From: a virus | IMG/VR virus record: IMGVR_UViG_3300032308_000708 | Span: 1 to 40,864 of that record | DNA: 40,864 nt | Strand: one strand, 5' to 3' | In this document: positions 24,300 through 32,711 of the stretch, piece by piece | Layout: each line of letters begins with the position of its first letter | How positions within the stretch are numbered: the stretch's first letter is position 1 | Translations under genes and position numbers: made by a program | The notes under the pieces: generated by a model | What the model saw: only the letters and a program-made list of their open reading frames with translations | Databases searched by the model: none | Told to the model about the DNA's origin: nothing

Positions 24300-26123
24300 G
24301 TGAGAATTTTTGGATTTCAAATTGGTAATGATAAATCAGATCAACAACCGGAACAGTTAAAGAATAAAACATTCACACTTCCTCAGAACGAGGACGGTGC
24401 TGTTACTGTTGCTGGTGCTGGATATTATGGTACATATGTTGATCTAGATGGTACTTTCCGTAACGAAACTCAGTTAATCACAAAGTACCGTGAACTTGCT
24501 ATTCAACCAGAAATGGAATCGGCACTAGACGAAATTGTTAATGAAGCAATTGTTATGGAGGATTCTGGACAATCTATTGAAATCAATACAGATGAACTTA
24601 AAGTTCCAGAACCTATTAAGAAAAGAATTGAAGCAGAATTTGAGTATATTCTAAAACTACTCAACTTTGGTAATATGGGCCATGAAATCTTTCGTAGATG
24701 GTATATTGATGGCCGTCTCTTCTATCATGTCGTAATTGACGAAACACTTCCTCAAAACGGTATCGTAGAGGTGAAATATATTGACCCTCGCCGTATTAGA
24801 AAGATCCGCGAAATCCAAAAGATGCGTGATCCTAATACAGGAGTTGAACTAATCAAAAGACAGATTGAATACTATCTCTATAATGAGAAGGGTATGGTCG
24901 GTGCTGGTACCAATTTAGGTTCCAAGATTGCCGTTGATTCAATTGTCAATATCAATTCAGGTATCATGGATCCAAAACAGACCATGGTGCTATCATATCT
25001 TCATAAGGCAATTAAACCATTTAACAATCTAAGAATGGTTGAAGATGCCACCGTTATCTATCGTCTCTCCAGAGCACCAGAACGCCGTGTATTCTACATT
25101 GATGTTGGTAATATGCCAACCATTAAGGCGGAACAATATGTCCGTGATATTATGGTTAAGTATCGTAACAAGTTAGTTTATGATTCCAATACTGGTGAAA
25201 TCAAAGATGACCGTAAACATCTATCAATGTTGGAAGATTTTTGGTTACCACGCCGTGAAGGTTCCAAAGGTACCGAAATCTCTACACTAGAAGGCGCCAG
25301 AAACCTTGGTGAGTTGGAAGATGTTAAGTATTTCCAAACCAAACTTTATAAGTCACTTAATGTTCCTGTTGGTCGTCTAGAACCACAGCAAGGTTTTTCT
25401 CTTGGTCGTTCTACAGAAATTACCAGAGACGAAATTAAGTTTAATAAGTTTATCGGCAGACTCCGTAATAAGTTTGCCACTCTCTTTGATGATATGCTTC
25501 GGGTCCAACTTGTCCTTAAAAAAGTTTGTACCGATGAAGAATGGAGAGAGTTCAAAGAAGATATTTGGTATGACTTTAAGAAAGATAACAACTTTGAAGA
25601 GCTTAAAGAATCGGAATTACTACTTAATAGAGTTTCTATTTTAACACAGATTGATCCATTTGTTGGTAAGTATTTCAGTCAACTCTGGGTTCGTAAAAAT
25701 ATTCTACAACAGACAGATGATGATATTGAAGAAATAAATGTTCAAATGGAACAAGAGGCACAGGTTATGGCTCAGTTCCAACAGCAACAAGCAATTGATC
25801 AGCAACAGCAGGCAGCGCAGCAACAACAGGATCAGATGGCATTACAAAGTCAGCAACAGATTCAGCAGGCCGTTGTTCAAGATAAGATTCGGCAATTAAC
25901 ACAAGATCCAAACCGAGACGAAAAAGACATGATCAATAAGGGTCATGAACAGTCTATGTTAGATAAGAAAATTGAATTAGAAAAAGTTAAGAAAAAGACC
26001 GCGGTCAAAGAAGCGGTAGAGTTAGGTCTTACATATGTTGGTAATGGTAAATATGCCAACACCGAAGGTAAGGTAACTCATTTAAATGAAAATGGTATAC
26101 TAATACCATTGGAAACTAAATAA
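24300..26123 (+). CDS. gp20: Portal vertex protein gp20
   Basis: A 607-residue portal subunit; the ring at one head vertex that nucleates prohead assembly and conducts DNA. The start is GTG (24300), preceded by AAAGGA. Conserved T4-like segments are TKYRELAIQPEMESALDEIVNEAI, RRWYIDGRLFYHVVID, VKYIDPRRIRKIRE, LSYLHKAIKPFNNLRMVEDATVIYRLSRAPERRVFYIDVGNMP (split across residues about 237-282), DFWLPRREGSKGTEI and YKSLNVPVGRL. T4 gp20 is 524 residues; the extra length is a glutamine-rich tail (roughly residues 483-530) followed by a charged helical end, which would probably face the head interior or wing region. Confidence 0.95.
   Translation: MRIFGFQIGNDKSDQQPEQLKNKTFTLPQNEDGAVTVAGAGYYGTYVDLDGTFRNETQLITKYRELAIQPEMESALDEIVNEAIVMEDSGQSIEINTDELKVPEPIKKRIEAEFEYILKLLNFGNMGHEIFRRWYIDGRLFYHVVIDETLPQNGIVEVKYIDPRRIRKIREIQKMRDPNTGVELIKRQIEYYLYNEKGMVGAGTNLGSKIAVDSIVNINSGIMDPKQTMVLSYLHKAIKPFNNLRMVEDATVIYRLSRAPERRVFYIDVGNMPTIKAEQYVRDIMVKYRNKLVYDSNTGEIKDDRKHLSMLEDFWLPRREGSKGTEISTLEGARNLGELEDVKYFQTKLYKSLNVPVGRLEPQQGFSLGRSTEITRDEIKFNKFIGRLRNKFATLFDDMLRVQLVLKKVCTDEEWREFKEDIWYDFKKDNNFEELKESELLLNRVSILTQIDPFVGKYFSQLWVRKNILQQTDDDIEEINVQMEQEAQVMAQFQQQQAIDQQQQAAQQQQDQMALQSQQQIQQAVVQDKIRQLTQDPNRDEKDMINKGHEQSMLDKKIELEKVKKKTAVKEAVELGLTYVGNGKYANTEGKVTHLNENGILIPLETK
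26115..26122 (+). promoter_or_regulatory. Late promoter-like box before the head-core genes
   Basis: ACTAAATA overlapping the last codons of gp20, 25 bases before the TTG start of the next gene; TAAATA core intact. Confidence 0.45.
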
Positions 26124-26147
26124 TAGATATATTAAGGATATATTACA

Positions 26148-28121
26148 TTGTCTCTTAAAGATACCGATGTTAAAACACCAGGAAACGCCGCTATTGCTAA
26201 GAAGTTTAAACTTTCTTTAGCAAGAGTTCGTCAATTGGTTGCTGATGGTGCTAAACACGAAAAAGAACATAACACCGATCAAGCAAAGGCAGAAGAGGTA
26301 GCAAGAGACCATATTTCCGAAAGACCAGATTATTATAAAATGTTAAATAAAGCTGTGAAAACTAAAGTTCAAATGAAAGAGGAATCTTCTACAGGTGGTG
26401 TTAGAGGTTTAGGATTTGTTACTGGTGATCCTGGTGTTAATTATGTAGATCAGTATATCAACACCAATTCTATGGCATATGTAGACGAAAATGGTAATAA
26501 ACTTAAAAACATAAAGAAAAAACATATAGATTTACATAATAGTAAACTAGGTTATAACTTTTTTGATCCTACTAATATAAAAGAATTATCAAACAAAACC
26601 CTAAAAGAGTTTAATATGGCATTAGGACCTGATGCTGATCTAGCAGGAACATCCGATGCCCCTTCAAAAACATATAGAAAAACTGAAGTTAAAGAAGATG
26701 CGTTTAATGAAGACCTAAGAAAATGGTTTAGAGAAAAATGGGTTCGCTACGACACTAAAGGTAATATTAAAGGTCCTTGTGCGAGAGAAGAAGGTGAAGG
26801 TAAACCAAAATGTCGGCCTTTGGCCAGCGCCAGAGCAATGAGTAAAGATGAAAGAGCGAAATCCGCAAGAAGAAAAAGAAGGGAAGACCCAGTGGCAGAT
26901 AGACCAGGAAAAGGTGGTAAACCTATTATGGTTAATACCAACGAAGAAACACTTTTAGAAAAAAATGTTCCTACAAATCCTGAGTTGTGGGCTAGAGCAA
27001 AGTCTCAAGCAAAAGCAAAGTTTGATGTTTATCCTTCTGCTTATGCTAATGGTTGGGCTTCCAAATGGTATAAATCAAAAGGTGGTGGATGGAAATCTGC
27101 TGCTAATGAATCGGTTGATGAGGCATGTTGGGATAACTATAAGCAAAAGGGTATGAAGAAAAAAGGTAATAAGATGGTACCCAATTGTGTACCTGTAGAA
27201 GAACAAGGTCAGGTCTATTCAAGATATACCGAAAGACCTATGTATGAAATGATTGATCAAAATATCCATGATAGAAGAATTAAAAAATTACGCACAGATG
27301 TCCTAGAAGATTGGCAGTCAGTTAATCGTAAAGATAAAACAGACGGTCTATCACAGAAGGCGGTTAATGCTTATAAGAGAGAGAATCCAGGTTCTAAATT
27401 ACAAACTGCCGTTACTGAAAAGAATCCAACTGGTAAAAGAGCATCACGCCGTAAATCGTTCTGTTCAAGAATGGGTGGAATGAAGAAAAGATTAACATCT
27501 GCTAAGACAGCAAGAGATCCAGATTCACGCATTAATAAGGCACTACGCCGTTGGAACTGTGAAGAAGAAAGAACAACAAAAGGCGCTTCTTTACCACAGG
27601 TAGGTGGAATTGATTTAGGTGTAGTAAGAGAAAACAGACTGGATGAATTAAAGGCAGAAACTCTTGGTTCATATATAAAAAAGGTTGTTACATCTAGAAA
27701 GAAGTCTCTTGAAGGATCTAAACCAGATATCAAGACTTGGGCCAAAAGACAGAAGGGTGTTACAACCGCAATCAAGAAACTAACATCAGTAGATAAACCA
27801 AAGAAAGATGTAAAAGAGTTTTGGATGCCTTTTATACAACAGCATCATAAACATTCTGCCCGTTTAAGTAAAAAATTGGGTAATAAACCAGACCTAATTA
27901 TGGATAGAGGTGGGGAAAAGGGCCAAACAAAATACGGTCAACAATTCAAAGAGGAAACTAAAATGGATAATAATAACCTTATCAATGAAGCGATTGAGAA
28001 CATTCTTGAGAATGATCTTGCCGCTATGAAAGAAAACTTCATGGCTTCCCTACAAGAAAAGGCAATAGAAAAACTTGAGGAACGCAAAAAACAAATTGCT
28101 TCCGAATATTTTGCTCAATAA
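26148..28121 (+). CDS. Modular basic head-core protein with gp67-like C-terminus
   Basis: A 657-residue, Lys/Arg-rich protein with a TTG start (AAGGA nine bases upstream). It sits where T4 has the small prohead-core gene 67. It reads as a chain of modules I know as separate small proteins in marine phages: a helical KKFKLSLxRVxxLVxDG...EKEHxTDxAKAEEVARDHxSERPDYY unit (about 18-63, DUF5661-like); an LRKWFREKWVRYDxKG...PCAREEGExKPKCRPLA unit (about 190-262, DUF5872-like); a PSAYANGWASKWYKSKGGGW unit (296-315); an ACWDNYKQKGMKKKG...VPNCVP unit (326-349); and an AVNAYKRENPGSKLQTAVT...RRKSFCSRMGGMK...ALRRWNC unit (about 405-471). Residues 606-657 resemble the T4-like gp67 core peptide. Family names are from memory. 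Probably an internal head protein. Confidence 0.7.
   Translation: MSLKDTDVKTPGNAAIAKKFKLSLARVRQLVADGAKHEKEHNTDQAKAEEVARDHISERPDYYKMLNKAVKTKVQMKEESSTGGVRGLGFVTGDPGVNYVDQYINTNSMAYVDENGNKLKNIKKKHIDLHNSKLGYNFFDPTNIKELSNKTLKEFNMALGPDADLAGTSDAPSKTYRKTEVKEDAFNEDLRKWFREKWVRYDTKGNIKGPCAREEGEGKPKCRPLASARAMSKDERAKSARRKRREDPVADRPGKGGKPIMVNTNEETLLEKNVPTNPELWARAKSQAKAKFDVYPSAYANGWASKWYKSKGGGWKSAANESVDEACWDNYKQKGMKKKGNKMVPNCVPVEEQGQVYSRYTERPMYEMIDQNIHDRRIKKLRTDVLEDWQSVNRKDKTDGLSQKAVNAYKRENPGSKLQTAVTEKNPTGKRASRRKSFCSRMGGMKKRLTSAKTARDPDSRINKALRRWNCEEERTTKGASLPQVGGIDLGVVRENRLDELKAETLGSYIKKVVTSRKKSLEGSKPDIKTWAKRQKGVTTAIKKLTSVDKPKKDVKEFWMPFIQQHHKHSARLSKKLGNKPDLIMDRGGEKGQTKYGQQFKEETKMDNNNLINEAIENILENDLAAMKENFMASLQEKAIEKLEERKKQIASEYFAQ
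27963..28121 (+). CDS. gp67: Nested gp67-like prohead core protein (internal start)
   Basis: A possible second product from the same frame as the long core protein: ATG 27963 starts MDNNNLINEAIENILENDLA and runs 52 residues to the shared stop. An AGAGGA seven bases upstream, within a GAGGAAACTAAAATG context, closely resembles the leader of the major capsid gene (AAGGAAACTAAAATG). The length and the Glu/Lys helical character (NEAIENILENDLAAMKENF, LEERKKQIASEYF) fit the small prohead-core protein gp67. Whether it is made separately is inferred from the strong ribosome-binding site; it may instead be only the C-terminal domain of the fusion. Confidence 0.45.
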   Translation: MDNNNLINEAIENILENDLAAMKENFMASLQEKAIEKLEERKKQIASEYFAQ

Positions 28122-28131
28122 GGATTAAATA

Positions 28132-29367
28132 ATGAAAACGCTCAAGCAGATTAAAGAAGAGTATGATAATAACTTTTTAAGTCAGGTAGAAATACCTGAA
28201 GAAATTTCGCTTGAGGAATCTTCAAGATATAAAGACAGGCCTGCTTCTCATTCTATTCCAACACCTTCACAGATGCCTATTGTATTAGTGTTTAGAAGAA
28301 TTACATATAGAACATATCCTGATAAGCAAGTTGTAGCACTCTATTATTCAAAGTTAGTTGATAAGTATCTATCAATTCCATTTGGTCCAACTGGTAACCT
28401 CAATATGAGTGAAGCAATCGCACATGATACATTAGAGGAAGGTCCTGTATGGGATGCCGTAAAGGGTGGTGTTAAAGGTGGTATCAGAGGTGCTGGTAAA
28501 GGTGCTATGCTTGGAACCGTCGCCCATGCGCCTGGGATGGTCGCTGGTGGTGTTGTTGGTGGTGCTGTAGGTGCTTATAAGGGTGCTAAGAAAGCATATA
28601 ATAAATCAAAAGATACCAATGTTAATGAACACTTTAAAATGAACCTTGAAAACCTTCGCAATGAAGAAAAAGATGATGATCCATATGGAGTAAAAACAGC
28701 AATTTCTATGGTACCTTTTGCTTCTGCTTATCAGAAATATAAGGAAGGTGATAAGGCAGGAGCATTGAAGAGTGGTGCTGTTGATGCCGCATTACTTGGA
28801 GTAGGAGCCGGTGCTTTAAAATCATTAAAAACAGCAACAGCAGGTAAAGGTATTATTGGTGGTGCTAAAGAAGTTGTTAAAAGAGTTGTCAAAGCACCTG
28901 TTAAAATTGCCAGCAAAGCATTAGATTTAGGAACAAAGGCGGCAGCTGTTTCAGCACTTACAGGTGGGACAACAGAAAAATCAACCACTGATAGATCATC
29001 AGGTGCTTTATTAAGAAATAAACCAGGTGCTAAGACTTATAGTTCTTGGGAGAAAAAATCATCTTCTAATCCTATACAGCAATCTAGACTTGATACGGCA
29101 GCTGCCAAAGAAGCACAATCTTCATTAAGTAAACGCCAAGCAAATGAAAACAAAATGTCTGATATTCGTAAAATGGTAAATGAAGGTATTGAAAATAAAG
29201 ATATTCTAATTAACGGAAGAAGTGTTACACTAAATACCAGTATGGCAAAAAGAATACTTGAAGTTTATGACTCGGTCAATACTAAAAACAAAAAGATTGT
29301 TGAAGGTATGTTAAACGAAGACCTAGAGTCCTTCAAGAAACTACTTAACTTTTCAATTAGGAACTAA
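28132..29367 (+). CDS. Prohead core / internal head protein with glycine-rich segment
   Basis: A 411-residue protein in the position of T4 gene 68. Residues 45-95 contain a conserved-looking beta unit, MPIVLVFRRITYRTYPDKQV, then YYSKLVDKYLSIPFGPTG. Residues 108-155 are a Gly/Ala/Lys segment with glycine-zipper character (KGGVKGGIRGAGKGAMLG, AGGVVGGAVGAYKGAKKA), and residues 205-275 are again Ala/Gly/Lys-rich. The C-terminus (IRKMVNEGIENKDILINGRS, then AKRILEVYDSVN, LNEDLESFKKLLNF) is helical and core-like. LEE-G at 101-104 fits the gp21 protease rule. It is probably cut and packaged in the head. Strict homology with T4 gp68 is not clear. Confidence 0.6.
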   Translation: MKTLKQIKEEYDNNFLSQVEIPEEISLEESSRYKDRPASHSIPTPSQMPIVLVFRRITYRTYPDKQVVALYYSKLVDKYLSIPFGPTGNLNMSEAIAHDTLEEGPVWDAVKGGVKGGIRGAGKGAMLGTVAHAPGMVAGGVVGGAVGAYKGAKKAYNKSKDTNVNEHFKMNLENLRNEEKDDDPYGVKTAISMVPFASAYQKYKEGDKAGALKSGAVDAALLGVGAGALKSLKTATAGKGIIGGAKEVVKRVVKAPVKIASKALDLGTKAAAVSALTGGTTEKSTTDRSSGALLRNKPGAKTYSSWEKKSSSNPIQQSRLDTAAAKEAQSSLSKRQANENKMSDIRKMVNEGIENKDILINGRSVTLNTSMAKRILEVYDSVNTKNKKIVEGMLNEDLESFKKLLNFSIRN

Positions 29368-29369
29368 CA

Positions 29370-29876
29370 ATGGCAAACGTAATCACAGAGCAGAAGGTTA
29401 TCGATAACCACAATAGAGCATTGCTAAAATATGTTATCCGTTTCGATGGGACAACAACTGCCAATACTCTTTTGGTTGATGTATCACAGTTGGCGTATGC
29501 CATGAATACTAGTAACAAAATTATGGTTTCTAATACTAATCCAAAAACATCATATCATAATAGTATTAGAAGAATTTTTGGTCAAGGTCAATTCAAATCA
29601 GGATTTGGTGTAGCACTTGGTTGGCATTCAGATTCAAATACAGACATTGTTACAATCGGTAGCGGTGTTTTTGATTACAATTTTGACCCACAAGGATTAA
29701 CTGCTTCTATTCCAATGACAGGAGCAAATGCTACAGGCGATATTCTTTTAAGTAATATTGGTAGTGTCGCCTCTGGTGATGCAGTTACCATTTTTATCGA
29801 CCTTAAGAAAGATAACCGTGATTATGATAACGGTCAGACTGCCGATCCAACCTCATTTAACGTTCACGGAATCTAA
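29370..29876 (+). CDS. Conserved virion structural protein
   Basis: A 168-residue beta-rich protein (MANVITEQKVIDNHNRALLKYV, LLVDVSQLAY, IFGQGQFKSGFGVALGW, DPQGLTASIPMTG, GDAVTIFIDLKKDNRDYDNG). The 'MAN-x-(I/V)T-x-Q' start, VDVSxL and late IDLKK pattern recur in a structural protein family of marine T4-like phages; I know no precise role, and a head decoration or head-associated function is only a guess from its place among head genes. It starts two bases after the previous stop and ends one base before the next ATG. Confidence 0.6.
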   Translation: MANVITEQKVIDNHNRALLKYVIRFDGTTTANTLLVDVSQLAYAMNTSNKIMVSNTNPKTSYHNSIRRIFGQGQFKSGFGVALGWHSDSNTDIVTIGSGVFDYNFDPQGLTASIPMTGANATGDILLSNIGSVASGDAVTIFIDLKKDNRDYDNGQTADPTSFNVHGI

Positions 29877-29877
29877 T

Positions 29878-30693
29878 ATGTCTAAATTACTAGAGTCTAT
29901 CCTCAACCGAGATTATGTTTCTGCCAATGAACTCTTTGAAGAGAGAATGGTAGAACTACAGGAACAAAAATTATACGAAGAAAAGCGTATGCTTGCTGCA
30001 CAAATGAATGAAGCAATGGGTGGTATGTCTAGAGAAGATTTTGAACGCCGTAAAAAAGCAGGATTTATGAAAGCTTCTGATTATTTTGAGGCATTAAAGG
30101 CAGCAAAAGAAATTGAAAGAAAAGCAAAAAGTGATATCACACCTGTTGTAACCAAAAAGAAAAAAATATCGGAAGCAAATACAGGTGTAGGTTCTGGTTC
30201 ACAAGAAGAATTAGAAAAAAGAGCAAAAAAGTCCGCTGTTGCACTTGGTCAAGCAATTAAAGGTGCTGCAAAAGCACAGTCCGAAAGAGTTAGTCGTGAA
30301 CAGGCAAAAAGATCCGCCATGAAGAAAAGTGCCGCTAAATCACAAGCAGCACCTGTTCCTCCTTCAGTACCTCAAAAACCTACTTCTGGTACGGTTCCTA
30401 CAATAGAACCAGAGATTAGAGTAAAGAAGCTTGCTTCTAAATCCGCTGCTAAAACACCAGAAGATAGACAAAAGCAAGTTGCTAAAATAGCAGATATGGC
30501 CAAGCGTCTTAAAGCAAGAGGTCATAGTGATCCTTATGGAAAATTAAAACAAGCATCTCCAGTAGGATATCAAAAACATAAAATTGTAACTGCTATAAAA
30601 GATACAGGATCCGCAATTTCAAAAGTAAAAAGTGCTTTAAATAATGGACCTTTAGGTAGATTTGGTTCTGAAATGGGAACCTGGGAAGAATAA
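29878..30693 (+). CDS. Prohead core protein with basic Ala/Lys-rich tail
   Basis: A 271-residue protein. The start is the ATG at 29878; the open frame extends upstream over the previous gene but carries no sensible protein there. Residues 1-45 (SKLLESILNRDYVSANELFE, then ERMVELQEQKLYEEKRMLAA) form a charged helix similar to the gp67-like end of the first core gene, pointing to a scaffold-core role. From about residue 100 it is Ala/Lys/Ser-rich and strongly basic (RSAMKKSAAKSQAAPVPPSV, AKIADMAKRLKARGHSDPYG). ISE-A at 97-100 fits the gp21 protease site, which would release a basic DNA-binding-like fragment of about 172 residues inside the head. Cleavage is inferred. Confidence 0.65.
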   Translation: MSKLLESILNRDYVSANELFEERMVELQEQKLYEEKRMLAAQMNEAMGGMSREDFERRKKAGFMKASDYFEALKAAKEIERKAKSDITPVVTKKKKISEANTGVGSGSQEELEKRAKKSAVALGQAIKGAAKAQSERVSREQAKRSAMKKSAAKSQAAPVPPSVPQKPTSGTVPTIEPEIRVKKLASKSAAKTPEDRQKQVAKIADMAKRLKARGHSDPYGKLKQASPVGYQKHKIVTAIKDTGSAISKVKSALNNGPLGRFGSEMGTWEE

Positions 30694-30703
30694 ATACTAA
30701 ATA
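30689..30703 (+). promoter_or_regulatory. Tandem late promoter-like boxes before gp21
   Basis: Two overlapping boxes, AATAAATA (30689-30696) and ACTAAATA (30696-30703), lie 20-28 bases upstream of the gp21 ATG. The first overlaps the stop codon of the preceding gene. Confidence 0.5.
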
Positions 30704-30723
30704 TACCACACAGGTAAAAAGAA

Positions 30724-31371
30724 ATGAAACTTATTAGAGAAGATATTCAAGATATTCAATACTTGGTAGAAGAAGATGGTAAAGGTGGTAAGAACCACTT
30801 TATCACCGGCATCTTTATGCAGGCAGAAAAACAAAACCGTAACGGTCGTGTATATCCTATGTCAGTTCTCTCAAAAGAGGCAGACAGATATAATAGAGAG
30901 TATATTCAAAAGAATAGAGCATTTGGTGAACTAGGTCATCCAGAGAATCCTCAAATAAACCTAGACCGTGTGTCTCACATGATTACATCATTACATCCTG
31001 ACGGGACAAACTTTATTGGTAAAGCAAAGATTTTAGATACTCCTAACGGTAAAATTGTTAAGAGCTTACTAGACGGCGGTGCAAGTCTTGGTGTTTCCAC
31101 AAGAGGCGTAGGGTCTCTTAGGGCACACAATGGATACCAGCAGGTACAAGACGATTATAAGTTAGCAACAGCAGCAGATGTTGTGGCCGACCCATCAGCA
31201 CCAGAGGCATTCGTTCGTGGTATTATGGAAGGTAAAGAATGGGTTTTTGAGAATGGTCGTTGGACAGAACAATATAATGACCGTGCTAAAAAACTCATTA
31301 AAGAGGCTTCCAGATATGAGATCGAAGAAGTGGCTCTAAAGATTTTCGAGAATTATTTCTCAAAACTTTAA
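30724..31371 (+). CDS. gp21: Prohead maturation protease gp21
   Basis: A 215-residue serine protease of the T4-like prohead family (U9/S80 type, herpes-protease fold). It sits in the scaffold core and cuts core and capsid proteins after (L/I)-x-E. Catalytic motifs are GELGHP (68-73, His72) and GVSTRGVG (123-130, Ser125). The NRNGRVYP motif (39-45) is a strong family mark, and PQINLDRVSHMI contributes a conserved Asp/His region. T4 gp21 is 212 residues, so this is full length. It lies directly before gp22 and gp23, as expected. Confidence 0.95.
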   Translation: MKLIREDIQDIQYLVEEDGKGGKNHFITGIFMQAEKQNRNGRVYPMSVLSKEADRYNREYIQKNRAFGELGHPENPQINLDRVSHMITSLHPDGTNFIGKAKILDTPNGKIVKSLLDGGASLGVSTRGVGSLRAHNGYQQVQDDYKLATAADVVADPSAPEAFVRGIMEGKEWVFENGRWTEQYNDRAKKLIKEASRYEIEEVALKIFENYFSKL

Positions 31372-31375
31372 TATT

Positions 31376-31383
31376 ACTAAATA
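31376..31383 (+). promoter_or_regulatory. Late promoter-like box before gp22
   Basis: ACTAAATA in the 41-base gap between gp21 and gp22, 29 bases before the gp22 ATG. An AAAAAGGAG ribosome-binding site follows. Confidence 0.5.
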
Positions 31384-31412
31384 ACATTAGGATAAAAAGG
31401 AGTATCATTCAA

Positions 31413-32711
31413 ATGGCATCATTAACAGAAGCTGCTAAAGCAGTTTTAGAAGGAAAAGTTTTGGAAGAAGGTATACCAACAGTAGGTTCATTGTCTGGTG
31501 GTGTATCAAATCCAAATCCTGTTGATTCTTCAACAGCATCAACAAGCAATGCAAAAACACTTCATCCAGGTTCAAAATCTGTTGAAGGCCGTCACGGTAA
31601 TCCAGGTGGCGCAGATACATCATCATTTTCCGGTGTTGACGATCTTGGTGGTGCTACACCAACATCAGTCGCGGCCGATAATCTTGGTGCTAAAGCATCT
31701 GCTAAAACAAGTAAAGATACATCAAAGTCATCTCGTTCATCAACTGCCGCAGAAAAGGTTAAAAGTCTTAAATCACAACCTGCTGCTGTTTCAGAAGAAG
31801 AAGAAGTTGAAGGTGATGTAGTTGAAGAAGAAATTGAACTTTCAGATGAACTTAACGATTTCATCAATGAAGGCATTGAAGCTGGACTTTCTGAGGAAGA
31901 AATTCTTGCTGCTATTGATGAGAACTTTGAGTTTGTTTCAGAAGAGATAGAGGAATCACCAATTGCTTCTTACGAAGTAAACATGGAAGAGCATGTTAAT
32001 GCTCTACTAGAAGGTGAAAACCTTTCAGAAGAATTTCATGCTAAGGCAACCACAATTTTTGAATCTGCTGTAAAAGCGAAACTTGAAGAAGAAGTTGCCC
32101 TACTTGAGCAGGCTTATGCTGAAACCTTAGAAGAAAGAATTGCCGAAATTCAAGAGGAACTTTCATCACAGGTTGACGAATATTTAAATTACGTTGTAGA
32201 ACAGTGGATTGAAGAGAATGAAGTTGCTGTTGAGTCCGCACTCCGTAGCGAACTTACAGAGGACTTTATCTCTGGTCTACGCACACTATTTGCCGAACAT
32301 TACATTGATGTTCCTGAAGAGGAAGTCCATGTAGTTGAAGAACTTTCTCAAACAGTTGAGGAATTAGAAGCAAAACTTAACGAAGAAATTGAACGCAATG
32401 TTGCTTTAACAACTATGCTTTCGGAGTCCCGTAAAGTTGAACTTACCTCATATGTTTGTGAAGGCCTAACCAGCACCCAAGCAGAGAAACTTAAATCTCT
32501 TGCTGAAAATGTTGCTTATACATCAGATGATGAGTTCGTCGAAAAAATTTCAACACTAAGGGAGAATTATTTCCCAGTTGCCGTTAAGTCCGATGCAGTT
32601 CTTGACCGTGTTGACGATGCTAAAGCACCAGGTATGATTAACGAAGATACTAATCTAAATGGTCCAATGGCAAATTATGTTAAGGCAATTGGCAGAAATC
32701 TTCCAAAGTAA
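31413..32711 (+). CDS. gp22: Prohead core scaffold protein gp22
   Basis: A 432-residue acidic scaffold protein. Residues 1-130 are Ser/Thr/Gly/Lys-rich and probably disordered, opening MASLTEAAKAVLEGKVLEEG with SNPNPVDSST and HPGSKSVEGRHGNPGG. Residues 135-335 are long Glu-rich helices (coiled-coil-like), and the end includes TSYVCEGLTSTQAEKLKSLAEN and KISTLRENYFP. It fills the prohead, guides gp23 assembly and is then chopped by gp21; LTE-A (4-7) and LEE-G (17-20) fit the protease rule. T4 gp22 is 269 residues, but marine relatives are often longer. Confidence 0.9.
   Translation: MASLTEAAKAVLEGKVLEEGIPTVGSLSGGVSNPNPVDSSTASTSNAKTLHPGSKSVEGRHGNPGGADTSSFSGVDDLGGATPTSVAADNLGAKASAKTSKDTSKSSRSSTAAEKVKSLKSQPAAVSEEEEVEGDVVEEEIELSDELNDFINEGIEAGLSEEEILAAIDENFEFVSEEIEESPIASYEVNMEEHVNALLEGENLSEEFHAKATTIFESAVKAKLEEEVALLEQAYAETLEERIAEIQEELSSQVDEYLNYVVEQWIEENEVAVESALRSELTEDFISGLRTLFAEHYIDVPEEEVHVVEELSQTVEELEAKLNEEIERNVALTTMLSESRKVELTSYVCEGLTSTQAEKLKSLAENVAYTSDDEFVEKISTLRENYFPVAVKSDAVLDRVDDAKAPGMINEDTNLNGPMANYVKAIGRNLPK

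Noticed and set aside
28126-28131. TAAATA as a late promoter for the second core gene
   Set aside because: It touches the ATG, so a transcript starting from it would lack the ribosome-binding site; probably chance.
31435-31876. Overlapping ORFs in and opposite gp22
   Set aside because: Low-complexity shadows of the Ser/Thr/Lys-rich gp22 start; no start signals and no neighbours on that strand.
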